From assembly GCA_964416315.1 (NCBI GenBank), contig CAYQDR010000004.1, positions 1-64,000 of the forward strand: a DNA stretch of 64,000 nucleotides. Reading direction: 5' to 3'. The notes beneath the pieces are model-generated. The model was not told where the DNA came from. It was given only the letters and a program-made list of their open reading frames with translations, and searched no databases. The first letter of the stretch is position 1, and each line of letters starts with the position of its first letter. Below, piece after piece: positions 23,629-34,100 of the stretch. The position numbers were made by a program, and so were the translations under genes. Source of the stretch: CAYQDR01 sp964416315. Its GTDB lineage: Bacteria > Methylomirabilota > Methylomirabilia > Rokubacteriales > DASRDR01.

Positions 23629-25032
23629 TCAGAGCCGTCCCGTCCACAGCCGATCGTGCGACACGAACACGGCGCGCATGTCGGGCCAGCCGCGCTCCCG
23701 GACCACGCGCCGCACAACCTCGATCATCTCCTCGGGATCCTGACTCGACGCCGGCAGGAGCAGCGGCAGCACGCCGCGCACGAGCGCCAGTCGCCGACAG
23801 GTCTCCGGGTCGCCGGTCAAGGCGACGATCGGCTGCGCGGGACGGTGCTTGGCGGCGAGGTGGGCCGTCTCGCCGGTCCGGGTCACCGTCACGACCACGT
23901 CGACCCCGCGATGGGCCGCGAGCTGACACGCCGCCCGCACCACCGCCTCCTCGTCGCTCTGCGGCGGCTCCGCCGACGCGCCGCACGGTCGCGGGCCGTG
24001 GACCGCGCCCCGCTCCGTCTCCAGCGCGATGGCGGCCATGACCTCCACGGCACGCACCGGGTGCCTGCCGACCGCCGTCTCCTCCGACAGCATCACGGCG
24101 TCGCTCCCGTCCAGGACGGCATTCGCGACGTCGGCGACCTCGGCCCGCGTCGGTTGCGGCGAGGACACCATCGAGAAGAGCATCTGGGTGGCCGTGACGA
24201 CCGGTTTCGCCCGCCGGTTCGCCTCGGCGATGAGATGCTTCTGCACGATGGGAACACGGGCGAACGGCGTCTCGATGCTGAGATCGCCGCGGGCGATCAT
24301 GATCCCGTCGGCGGCGTCGAGGATCTCGTCGAAGTGGTCCAGCGCCGCCTGGGTCTCGATCTTCGCGATCACGGGCACGTGGCCGCCGAGGCGCGCGATG
24401 TGGGCCCGGGCCGCGCGCACGTCGTCGGCCGTGCGGACGAACGAGAGCCCAAGGTAGTCGATCCCCTGCGCCAGGCCGACGCGCAGGTCACGCAGGTCCT
24501 TGTCACCCAGGATGGGCAGATCCGGCAGCCCCGAGGGGACGTTGACGCCCTTGCGGCTGCCGAGGCGGCCGCCGACGACCACCTGGCACTGGATGTCCTC
24601 GTCGGTCACGCGCTCGACGCGGAGGTGGATGACGCCGTCGGCGAGGAGCAGCGTGTCGCCCACGCCCACCTCGGCGGGGAGCCCCGCGTACGAAACGGAC
24701 ACACGATCGCGGGAGCCCTCGACCGGGCGCGTCGTGAGGGTAAATGGGCGCCCGGGCTCGAGCTCGACGCTGCCGTGCGCCAGCGTGCCGATGCGCACCT
24801 TCGGGCCCGCGAGATCCTGGAGGATCGCCGTGGGGAGGTCGAGCTCGTCGCTGAGCGCGCGGATCGCGGCGAGGGCGGCCTCGTGCTCCGCCGGCTCGCC
24901 GTGAGAGAAGTTGAGCCGGGCGACGTTCATCCCGCGCTCGAGGAGCGCCCGGAGCTGCGCCCGGGCCGAGGTGGCCGGCCCGATGGTGCAGACGATCTTC
25001 GTCCTCCGCTCGATGCCGGGGATGTCCTTCAT
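23629..25032 (-). CDS. pyk: Pyruvate kinase
   Basis: A 467-residue glycolytic enzyme converting phosphoenolpyruvate and ADP to pyruvate and ATP. Motifs: RRTKIVCTIGPA (N-terminal barrel start), NVARLNFSHGEPAEH, DLAGPKVRIG, VIAKIETQAALDHFDEI (active-site Lys), IMIARGDLSIETPF, VVTATQMLFSMVSSPQPTRA and SEETAVGRHPV. The C-terminal allosteric domain is present but somewhat short. The ATG at 25032 is chosen because MKDIPGIERRTKIV aligns with the family start. It is a stand-alone gene. Confidence 0.95.
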   Translation of the reverse strand: MKDIPGIERRTKIVCTIGPATSARAQLRALLERGMNVARLNFSHGEPAEHEAALAAIRALSDELDLPTAILQDLAGPKVRIGTLAHGSVELEPGRPFTLTTRPVEGSRDRVSVSYAGLPAEVGVGDTLLLADGVIHLRVERVTDEDIQCQVVVGGRLGSRKGVNVPSGLPDLPILGDKDLRDLRVGLAQGIDYLGLSFVRTADDVRAARAHIARLGGHVPVIAKIETQAALDHFDEILDAADGIMIARGDLSIETPFARVPIVQKHLIAEANRRAKPVVTATQMLFSMVSSPQPTRAEVADVANAVLDGSDAVMLSEETAVGRHPVRAVEVMAAIALETERGAVHGPRPCGASAEPPQSDEEAVVRAACQLAAHRGVDVVVTVTRTGETAHLAAKHRPAQPIVALTGDPETCRRLALVRGVLPLLLPASSQDPEEMIEVVRRVVRERGWPDMRAVFVSHDRLWTGRL

Positions 25033-25226
25033 TCGTCTCCCGCCGATGGTAACCTCCCCGCCGCTTCGTCGTACACTGGGTACGAAGGTCGCCGGTGGCG
25101 ACCGGAACATCACCCCGTGAGGATCCCGAAGCCCCACGATCGCTCGTTGATCCCGTCGCGGCGGGCCCGTCTCCTTCGAGGGAAACGACACCGCGTTCGA
25201 AGCTGACTGGACAAGGAGTGACGGTC

Positions 25227-25272
25227 ATGGTGTACGACCCACAGCCGCCCACGGCTGCGGCAGGCCGATGAC
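25227..25272 (+). other. Very short ORF with strong ribosome site upstream of the GH15 gene
   Basis: aaggag precedes ATG at 25227; the frame encodes MVYDPQPPTAAAGR and stops (25269-25271). A second mini-frame, starting at the ATG at 25268 and encoding MTEPRTPEAR, overlaps that stop and ends on the GH15 GTG. These could be leader peptides or the remains of a gene. I cannot assign a function. Confidence 0.25.
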
Positions 25273-25296
25273 CGAGCCGCGCACACCGGAGGCGAG

Positions 25297-27089
25297 GTGA
25301 CGTCAGCGCCGATCGAGGACTACGCGCTGATCGGCGACTGCGAGACGGCCGCGCTGGTGAACCGGAGCGGGTCGATCGACTGGCTCTGCTTCCCGCGCTT
25401 CGACTCACCGGCCTGCTTCGCGGCGCTGCTCGGCGGTCCGGAGCACGGCCGCTGGCTCCTCGCGCCGGCGGGCGAGCCGCGGGCGGTCCGCCGGCGCTAT
25501 CGCGAGGGCACGCTCGTGCTCGAACCGAATTCGAGACCGCGGAGGGCGTCGCGGCGGTCATCGACTGCATGCCGGTCCGCAGCGGCGTGCCGGACGTCTT
25601 CCGCGTGGTCGAGGGCCGGCGCGGGCGCGTGCCGATGCGCACGGAGCTCACCATCCGCTTCGACTACGGCTCGTTGATTCCGTGGGTGCGCCGGACCGAG
25701 GACGGGCTCACGGCGATCGGCGGTGCGAACTTGATCCGCGTCCGCACGCCGGTCCCGCTGCGAGGCGAGAACTTCCACACGGTAGGCGAGTTCACGGTGT
25801 CGCCCGGCGAGCACATCCCCTTCACGCTCGAGTGGCAGCGCTCCTACCAGCCATCGGCGGCCCGGGAGGACCCCGAGCGGAGCATCGCAGCCACCGAACG
25901 GTGGTGGCGCGAGTGGTCGGACCGCTGCGCCTATCAGGGACCGTACCGTGACGCCGTCGTCCGCTCGCTGATTACCCTCAAGGCGCTGACCTACCGGCCG
26001 AGCGGGGGCCTCCTCGCGGCCGCGACCACCTCGCTGCCAGAGTGGCTCGGCGGCGTCCGCAACTGGGACTACCGCTTCTGCTGGCTCCGGGACGCCACGT
26101 TCACGCTCTACGCGCTGATGCTCGGTGGCTATACCCAGGAGGCGTCCGACTGGCGCGAGTGGCTCCTGCGCGCGGTGGCTGGCGAGCCGTCGCAGGCCCA
26201 GATCCTCTACGGCGTGGCCGGCGAGAGGCTGGTGCCGGAGTGGGAGCTCGGCTGGCTGCCCGGCTACGCGGGCTCGATGCCCGTGCGCGTGGGCAACGCC
26301 GCCGCCTCGCAGTTCCAGCTCGACGTCTACGGCGAGGTGATGGACGCCCTCCACACGGCGCGCCGGCTCGGGCTACCCCCTGACGAGAACGCCTGGCACG
26401 TCCAGCGGCGGATGGTGGAGTTCGTCGAGCGCGCCTGCTGGGAGCCCGACGAGGGGATCTGGGAGGTGCGCGGCCCACGCCGCCACTTCACGCACTCGAA
26501 GGTGATGGCCTGGGTCGCGCTCGACCGTGCCGTCAAGGCCGTCGAGCGCTTCGGCCTCGAGGGCCCGGTGGATCGGTGGCGAACCGCGCGCAACCAGATC
26601 CACGCCGACGTCTGCGCGAAGGGCTACGATCCGGAGATTGGCGCCTTCGTGCAGTTCTACGGCGGGCGGCTCCTCGACGCGAGTCTCTTGATGATCCCGC
26701 TCGTCGGCTTCCTGTCCGCCGACGACCCGCGCATGCGCGGGACGGTGAAGGCCATCGAGGAGCGGCTGACGACCGACGGCTTCGTCGCGCGCTATCCCAC
26801 GGTCCCCGAGGTGGACGGCCTGCCGCCGGGCGAGGGCGCTTTCCTGCCGTGCTCGTTCTGGCTTGCGGACAACCTCGCGCTCCAGGGTCGCCACGACGCG
26901 GCCCGCGCGCTGTTCGAACGGCTGCTGGCCGTGCGCAACGACGTCGGGCTCCTCGCCGAGGAGTACGAGCCGCGTACGCGCCGCATGCTCGGCAACTTCC
27001 CCCAGGCGATGTCGCACATGGCGCTGATCAACACGGCGGCCAACCTCACGAAGGCCCGCGGCCCGGCGCAGGACCGCAAGGAGAGCTGA
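25297..27089 (+). pseudogene. GH15 glucoamylase/trehalase-family protein with a -1 frameshift
   Basis: The two frames together make one GH15 protein of about 597 residues. Frame 1 from GTG 25297 (after ggagg) covers APIEDYALIGDCETAALVNR to RYREGTLVLE. At about 25524 one base is missing: ctcgaaccgaattcgag should probably read ctcgaaaccgaattcgag. Frame 2 then continues TEFETAEGVAAVIDCMP through WRREWSDR-like and RNWDYRFCWLRDATFTLYAL segments to NTAANLTKARG. The second frame holds the (alpha/alpha)6 catalytic domain. A single-base deletion next to an aa run could be a sequencing error or a real mutation; I cannot distinguish them. Substrates of related enzymes are trehalose or short maltosides. 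Confidence 0.85.
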
Positions 27090-27095
27090 GGGGCG

Positions 27096-27125
27096 GACCG
27101 GCCCGGAGGGTCCCCCGGGCCGGTC
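27096..27125 (+). terminator. Strong GC hairpin after the GH15 gene
   Basis: GACCGGCCCGG and CCGGGCCGGTC form an 11-pair stem with a loop of about eight bases, a few bases after the GH15 stop. There is no T-run, so it may terminate with Rho or only stabilise the message 3' end. Confidence 0.55.
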
Positions 27126-27200
27126 ACATCGCGGCGGCCTCGCGCAGACGCCGATTCACCGCGGTCCAGTCCACGTTGCGGTCCTCGGGACCGGTCACTC
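27124..27200 (-). pseudogene. Possible 3' remnant of an unidentified gene
   Basis: Minus strand, ending at a TGA at 27124: DRNVDWTAVNRRLREAAAM. The composition looks like the C-terminal helix of a real protein, but there is no open frame of useful length upstream. Not identified. Confidence 0.25.
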
Positions 27201-27207
27201 AGGGCTT

Positions 27208-27250
27208 GACCAGGTTGTTCTGGTGTACTACACTAGTCATACAGTATGAA
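27208..27250 (+). promoter_or_regulatory. Promoter with GntR-like palindromic operator
   Basis: TTGACC, 17-base spacer, TACACT. The -10 lies within tactacactagtcatacagta, an imperfect palindrome (TACT...AGTA around ACTAGT) of the type bound by GntR/YtrA regulators. The stretch is notably AT-richer than its surroundings. A short frame starts at the ATG at 27246. No regulator gene is present beside it. Confidence 0.5.
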
Positions 27251-27347
27251 CATCGACGACCGGGCCTTCGATCCGCGGGCCATCCAGATGCTCGCGGCCC
27301 TCATGGTGCGGAGAAGCCGTGAGCCGGTGAAGGAGGACGGGTCGTGA
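27246..27347 (+). CDS. 33-residue ORF under the palindromic promoter
   Basis: MNIDDRAFDPRAIQMLAALM, then VRRSREPVKEDGS. Its stop overlaps a GTG (GTGA) that opens a further 50-residue frame to 27496 of unrecognised, Arg/Ser/Pro-rich sequence. The promoter placement and coupling suggest an operon beginning, but the products are too short to identify and could be remnants of a regulator. Confidence 0.35.
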   Translation: MNIDDRAFDPRAIQMLAALMVRRSREPVKEDGS

Positions 27348-27502
27348 GTCGGGTCATGGTCGCCGAGGGAAGCGCGAGAGGGTCGCTCCCGGAAGCGACG
27401 CTCGACTCGCCCCCGGACTCGAGGACGCCTCGCTCACACCACGGAGTTGTCGACGGCCGGAACCCGGGCGTGACATGTCGTCCCGACAGGCGGTGAACAT
27501 CC

Positions 27503-27955
27503 ATGGGACGGATGCGCAGGTTCCATGAGCTTCGTCAGCAGCGCCGGATGCTATGGATGGTGCACCAGCACGGCTGGGTCGTGGTGCCCGAGGAGATTGT
27601 GAACGCCTTCTCGAACGCGGGCTTCGAGGAATGCACGCGCAAGCCGACGACGAGCCGGCTGGATCGCCTCCCGGCGGGCGGCCTGTGGCAAGGCGTCCAC
27701 CCCCGCACGGGATCCGCCGCGCCGGCGACCTGGGTGAATCGTCCGGCGCGGCATTACACCCTCGTGTTCATCGAGGTCGATGGGGAGTCGCTCACGGGCG
27801 GCGACAACGTGCGGGGCGAGCCAGGGCGTCCATCGGGCCGAGCGGGGCAGGATCCACGCCCGACCTTCCATGGCGCCACGACAGGAAACGGGGGGCAGCG
27901 GGAAAGCGAGCAGGCAGCGCATCCGAGATCGGAAGCCTGGGCGATAACCTCCTGA
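27503..27955 (+). CDS. Hypothetical protein
   Basis: A 150-residue frame starting at ATG after aggcggtg. The first 100 residues have ordinary composition (FHELRQQRRMLWMVHQHGWV, NAFSNAGFEECTRKPTTSRL, YTLVFIEVDGESL). The last 50 are Gly/Arg/Ser-rich and look like non-coding translation. No family is recognised. It could be a real gene with a damaged 3' end. Confidence 0.35.
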   Translation: MGRMRRFHELRQQRRMLWMVHQHGWVVVPEEIVNAFSNAGFEECTRKPTTSRLDRLPAGGLWQGVHPRTGSAAPATWVNRPARHYTLVFIEVDGESLTGGDNVRGEPGRPSGRAGQDPRPTFHGATTGNGGQRESEQAAHPRSEAWAITS

Positions 27956-28186
27956 CTCCGCGTCTGCCTGGATCGCGCCTCACGCGGCGTCCGCGACCAA
28001 GTAGCCGGGGAGGGCTTCAGGATCGGCGCTGGTCGGCCCAGACGCCACGTGCGGGATTTCGAAGCTCCAGGGATAATTGGCCGACGCCACCGAGGCCACC
28101 GGTGAGTCCCCCACAGTTGGACAAACGCGCCGAAGGGTCCCCCCTCGCCGCTCGCCCACGCGGCGCCCAGCGGACAGGCCCCTGAC
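27956..28186. other. Intergenic region before the glucan synthase gene
   Basis: 231 bases without a convincing gene. A minus-strand frame ending at 27980 contains NYPWSFEIPHVASG and ALPGYLVADAA, which looks like a gene tail, but it cannot be extended with sensible composition. No clear promoter for the downstream gene was found. Confidence 0.35.
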
Positions 28187-31100
28187 ATGTCGGGATTGAG
28201 AGTCTCCGGGCGCCTCCGGGATGTGAGGGCGCCCGCCCCTTCCTCGGCGGCCATGCCCGAGTCCCCAGACCCCATCCGAGCGGAGCTCTTCAGCGCCGAA
28301 ACGCTCGAGCAGCATGCGGAAGGCCTGGCAGGCCAGCGCGCCCTCGCCGAAGGCGGGGCCGGTCGGCCCCTGTCGCCGCGCGTGCGGGACAGCGGACGCG
28401 TCCTGGTCCAGTGTTATCGCGCGATCGCCGCGGTGATTCGAGAGGAAGCCGCCATCACTCCGGCCGCGGAGTGGTTCGTGGACAACTTCTACATCGTGGA
28501 GGACGTCCTGCGGGAGATCCGCGAGGACCTCCCGCCCGGGTTCTACCGCCAGCTGCCAAAGCTCGTGGAAGGCCCGCTCGAGGGCTACCCCCGCGTCCTC
28601 GGCCTGGCCTGGGCCTTCGTCGCCCACACCGACAGCCGCTTCGAGCCCGAGACCCTCCAGCGCTTCGTCCGGCGCTTCCAGCGCGTGCAGCCGCTGACCA
28701 TCGGTGAACTCTGGGCCGTCCCGATCGCCCTCCGGATGGTGCTCGTGGAGAACCTCCGGCGTCTGGCGGAGCGGATCGTGACGGGACGCGCGGCCCGCCA
28801 TGACGCGGACGCGCTGGCGAACGAGTTGCTCGGGCTCGGCGGGCGACCGGCGCAACCTCTGGCCTTCCAGCGGCTCGAGGCCGCCGCCTTGCCGGTCCCG
28901 TTCGCGGTCCAGCTGGTTCAGCGCCTGCGCGAGCAGGACCCCGAATCGACGCCCGCGCTGCGATGGCTCGACGAACAGCTGTCGGCGGTGGGCACGTCGC
29001 CGGACGAGCTGGTGCGAGTGGAACACCAGGACCAGGCCGCGATGAACGTGACGGTCCGCAACGTGATCACGAGTATGCGGACGATGACGACGTTCGACTG
29101 GGCGGCCTTCTTCGAGAGCGTCAGCCTGGTCGATGACATGCTGCGCGCCGACAGCTCCTTCGGCGCCATGGATTTCGCGACCCGCGACCGATACCGCCAC
29201 GCGATCGAAGACCTGGCCCGAGGCTCCCGGCAGTCCGAACTCGACGTCGCCCGGCAGGCCATCGCCCGCGCCAAGCGCGCCGCGTCGGTTCCCCCGCCGT
29301 CCGCCGCCCCCCCTGCGGATCGATATCAAGATCCCGGCTACTACCTGATCTCCAAAGGGCGGCCGCTCTTCGAGAAGGAGATCGGCTACCGGGTCCCGGT
29401 ACCGCGGCGGCTTCTTCGAGCCTACGTGGGCAGGGCGACGTCGAGCTATCTCGGCAGTATCGGCCTCGTCACGGGATTGCTCCTGGCCCTCCCTCTCCTC
29501 GCCGCGCATGCCGCCGGCGTGAGCCCCGTGGCCCTCGTCCTGCTGGGACTCGTCGCCCTGATCCCGGCCTCCGACCTCGCGGTCGCGCTCATCAATCGCG
29601 CCGTCACGGAGCTGCTCGGGCCGAGACCGCTGCCGCGCCTCGAGCTCCGCGACGGCATCCCGCCACCGCTGCGCACTCTCGTGGTGATGCCGACCCTGCT
29701 GACGAGCGACGCCGCGATCGAGGCGCACCTCGCTCGCCTGGAGATCCACTATCTCGCCAATCCGGACGGCGCCATCCACTTCGCCCTCCTCTCCGACTGG
29801 ATGGACGCGCCCGCGGAGACCATGCCACAGGATGATCGGCTCCTGGCGCCGGCGATCGAGGGCATCGCGCGCCTCAACCGACGCCATGGTCCCGCTCCCG
29901 ACGTGGGTGCCCGGTTCCTCTTGCTCCACCGCCGACGGGCCTGGAATGCGGGGGAAGGCACGTGGATGGGGTGGGAGCGCAAGCGCGGGAAGCTCGACGA
30001 GCTCAACCGTCTTCTCCGCGGCGCGCAGGACACGACGTTCATGGCGACGGGCGGACGGCCGCCCGACGTGCCCCCCGCCGTCCGCTACGTCATCACCCTC
30101 GATGCCGACACCCATCTGCCCCGAGGCGCCGCCATCCGCCTCGTCGGCACGATCGCCCATCCCCTCAACCGGCCGGCGTTCGATGCCCGGGTGGGCCGTG
30201 TCGTCGACGGGTACGCCGTGCTGCAGCCGCGGATCACGCCCACGATGCCCGCCGATCGCGACACGTCCCGCTTCCAGCGGATCTACGCCGGCCCGGCCGG
30301 GATCGATCCCTACGCGGCCGCGATCTCCGACGTCTACCAGGATCTATTCGGCGAGGGCTCGTACACCGGGAAGGGCATCTACGATGTGGGCGCGTTCGCC
30401 GCGGCCCTGGAGGGCCGCGTGCCCGAGAGCGCGCTCCTGAGCCACGATCTCTTCGAGGGGCTCTTCGCCCGGGCGGGACTCGTCACCGACATCGAGCTCT
30501 TCGAGGAGTTCCCGACCGACTACGAGGTCGCCGCCGCCCGGCAACACCGGTGGGCGCGCGGCGACTGGCAACTGCTCCCCTGGATCATCCGGGGAGACGC
30601 CGCGGCCACGAAACGTCGGCGATGGATCCCGCTCATCGGCCTGTGGAAGGTCGCCGACAATCTCCGACGGACCCTGTCGGCGCCGACCGCCTGGCTCACG
30701 CTCGTCGCGGGATGGACGCTCCCCCACAGCCCGCCCCTCGTGTGGACGACGTTCGTGCTCGGCACGATCGCGCTCCCGGCTCTGGTGCCCGCGTTCGCCG
30801 AGGTGATCCCCAGACGCTCCGGAATCTCCAAGCGGACCCACCTCCGGGCCGTCGGACGGAGCTTCGCCCTCGCCGCATCCCAGATCGCGCTGGGGACGAC
30901 GTTCCTCGCCCATCAGGCGTGGCTCATGAGCGACGCGATCGCGCGGACGCTCGCCCGCCTGTATGTGACCCGCCGGCGGCTGCTCGAGTGGACGACCGCC
31001 GCGCAGGCCAAATCCGGACTGTCCGCCGACGTCACCGGCGTGTATCGGCGGATGGGCGGCGCGCTCCTCCTCGCCGTGGCGGCCGGGGCGCTCGTCGCCT

Positions 31101-34100
31101 TCGTGCGGCCGGCAAGCTGGGTGGTCGCCGCGCCGTTCGTCCTCCTCTGGGCACTCTCGCCGCTCGTCGCTCGATGGGTCAGTCGCCCACCGGGCGTCGA
31201 TGCCGGGCAGCGTCTGTCTCCGCAGGATGCCAGGCTCCTCCGCTCGACGGCACGCCGCACGTGGCGGTTCTTCGAGGCCTTCGTCGGCGCGAACGACACC
31301 TTCCTGGCGCCCGACAACTTCCAGGAAGACCCGAACCCGGTCCTCGCGCATCGCACGTCGCCGACCAACATCGGACTCTACCTTCTGTCAACGCTCGCCG
31401 CCCGCGATCTCGGCTGGCAGGGCACCCTCGATACCGTCGACCAGCTGGAGGCGACCCTCGCAACGATGCGTCGCCTCGAGCGCTTCCGGGGCCACTTCTA
31501 CAACTGGTACGACACGACCGACCTCCGCCCGCTGGAGCCCCGCTACGTGTCCACCGTGGACAGCGGAAATCTCGCGAGCCAGCTCCTCGTCCTCGGGAAT
31601 GCCTGTCGCGGCGCGATCGATCGCCCGCTGCTCCACCGTGAGGCCTTTGCCGGGATCGAAGACGCCGTGCTGCTCGTCCACGAGGCGGCGAGCGCCCTCG
31701 CGGACGACCGGCGCACGCAAACGGTCACGCTCGGCCTTCTCGACCAGGCGCGCGAGGCCCTGGCCGGAACGCTCCGCGAGCCGCCGGTCACGCCGGCGGA
31801 CTGGGCCGCCCGCCTCCGGCGGCTCGCCGTCCAGGCCGACGCACTTGTCGACATCGCGCGCACGTTGACGGCGGAGCGCGGCGACCACGAGGACTCCGAC
31901 GTTCTGGCCTGGGCCCGGGCGGCACGGGCCACCATCGCGAGCCACGGCCGCGACCTCGAGACGATCGTGCCGTGGGCGCCGCACCTCCAGGCCGTCCTGG
32001 CCGATCTCGCCACCGCGTCGCCCGAGGCCGTGAGGGCGATCGGGACCCTCCTCTCCTCGTCACCCACCCCCGCCGACTTGGCCGACCGGTGCCAAGCCGC
32101 GATTGATGACCTCACCACCCTTCGGGGGCGCCTGCCGCGCGACGAGGCCGCCGGTGGGGGTGCGATCGCACGCCTCGACGAGACCATCGGCCAGCTGGAG
32201 CGCTCCGCCGTGGCGTCCCGGACGCTCGTCCAGCGCCTGTCCACGGTCGCCCGGGTCACGAAGGAACTCTTCCACGCGACGGAGTTCGGTTTCCTCTTCG
32301 ATCCCACTCGCAAGATCTTCTCGATCGGCTATCGCGTCACGGACGGCAGCCTCGATGCCGGTGGATACGACCTCCTCGCCTCCGAGGCGCGGCTGGCCAG
32401 CTTCATCGCGATTGCCAAGGGGGAGGTCCCGGTCTCGCACTGGTTCCGGCTCGGCCGCCCGATGACCCCGGTCGCGCTCGGGTCGGCGCTCGTCTCCTGG
32501 TCCGGCTCGATGTTCGAGTATCTGATGCCGGCGCTGGTCATGCACGCCCCGTCGGGCAGCCTCCTTCAGCAGACGTATCGCCTCGTCGTCCAACGGCAGA
32601 TGAGCTACGGCGCCGAGCACGGGGTCCCCTGGGGGATCTCGGAATCGGCCTCCAACGTGCGCGATCTGGATCTGACCTACCAGTACTCGAACTTCGGGGT
32701 CCCGGGGCTGGGTCTCGAGCGGGGGCTCAGCGAGGACCTGGTCGTCGCACCCTACGCGAGCGCCCTGGCCGCGATGGTGGACCCGGGAGCCGCCGCTCGG
32801 AACCTGTCACGGCTCGTCGAGGCGGGGGCCCGGGGGCGGTATGGGTTTTACGAGGCGCTCGACTACACGAGATCGCGACTCCCGGAAGGGCAGCGGGTGG
32901 CGATCGTTCGCGCCTACATGGCGCACCACCAGGGCATGACGCTCGTCGCGCTGGCGAATGTCCTCCGCGATGGCGTGATGCGCGCCCGGTTCCACGGCGA
33001 ACCCATCATCCAGGCCACCGAGCTGCTCCTGCAGGAGCGTGCGCCACGGGACGTCGCGGTCGCGCGACCGCGCGTGGAGGAAGTGCAGGCGGCGGCCCAC
33101 GCCCGCGACTTCGCGGCGCCGGTCTTCCGCCAATTCACATCACCGCACGACGCGACCCCGCGGACGCACCTGCTCTCCAACGGGCGATATGCCGTGATGC
33201 TGACGACCGCGGGCTCGGGGTACAGCCGCTGCGCCGACCTCGGGATCACGCGATGGCGCGAGGATGTCACCCGGGATCACTGGGGGACGTACCTCTTTCT
33301 GCGGGATGTCCAGAGCGGCGCGGTCTGGTCGGCCGGGTACCAGCCCACCGGCGTGGAGCCGGACGCCTACAGGGTGACGTTCTCGGAAGACCGCGCAGAG
33401 TTCCATCGGCGCGACGGCGCGATCACGACCACGCTCGAGGTGCTGGTCTCTCCGGAAGACGACGCCGAGCTCCGCCGCGTCTCGATCACGAACCTCGGCG
33501 TACAGGCGCGAGAGATCGAGCTGACGTCCTACGCCGAGCTCGTGTTGGCGCCGCCGTCGGCGGATGCCGCGCACCCGGCCTTTTCCAGCCTCTTCGTCCA
33601 GACGGAATCGGTGGCCGACCTCGGTGCCCTGCTGGCGACCCGCCGCGTCCGGTCAGCGGCCGAGCCGTCCATCTGGGCAGCCCACATCGTCGTCGTCGAG
33701 GGTCAGTTCGGGGGCGGCGCCCAGTACGAGACCGACCGGGGACGGTTCCTCGGGCGGGGGCGGGGGACCCGCACGCCGATGTCGGTCATCGACGGCCGGC
33801 CCCTGTCGAACACGGCGGGCTCGGTGCTCGACCCGATCTTCAGCCTCCGACGGCGGGTCCGACTGGCACCGGGCGAGAGCGCCCGCCTCGTCTTCTCCAC
33901 GCTCGTCGCCCCGTCGCGCGAAGGCGCCGTGGCGCTGGCCGACAAGTATCGCGACCCGGCGACCTTCGAGCGCACGGTCACCCTCGCCTGGACGCAGGCG
34001 CAGGTCCAGCTCCACCATCTCGGGGTCGAGACGGACGAGGCCCATCTCTTTCAAGAGCTGGCGAGTCGGATCCTCTACTCCGACCCGACGCTGCGGGCGT

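Noticed and set aside
27980..30160. 726-codon minus-strand frame under the start of the glucan synthase gene
   Set aside because: Most of it is an antisense shadow. Only the last 40 codons look protein-like, and these are too short to assign.
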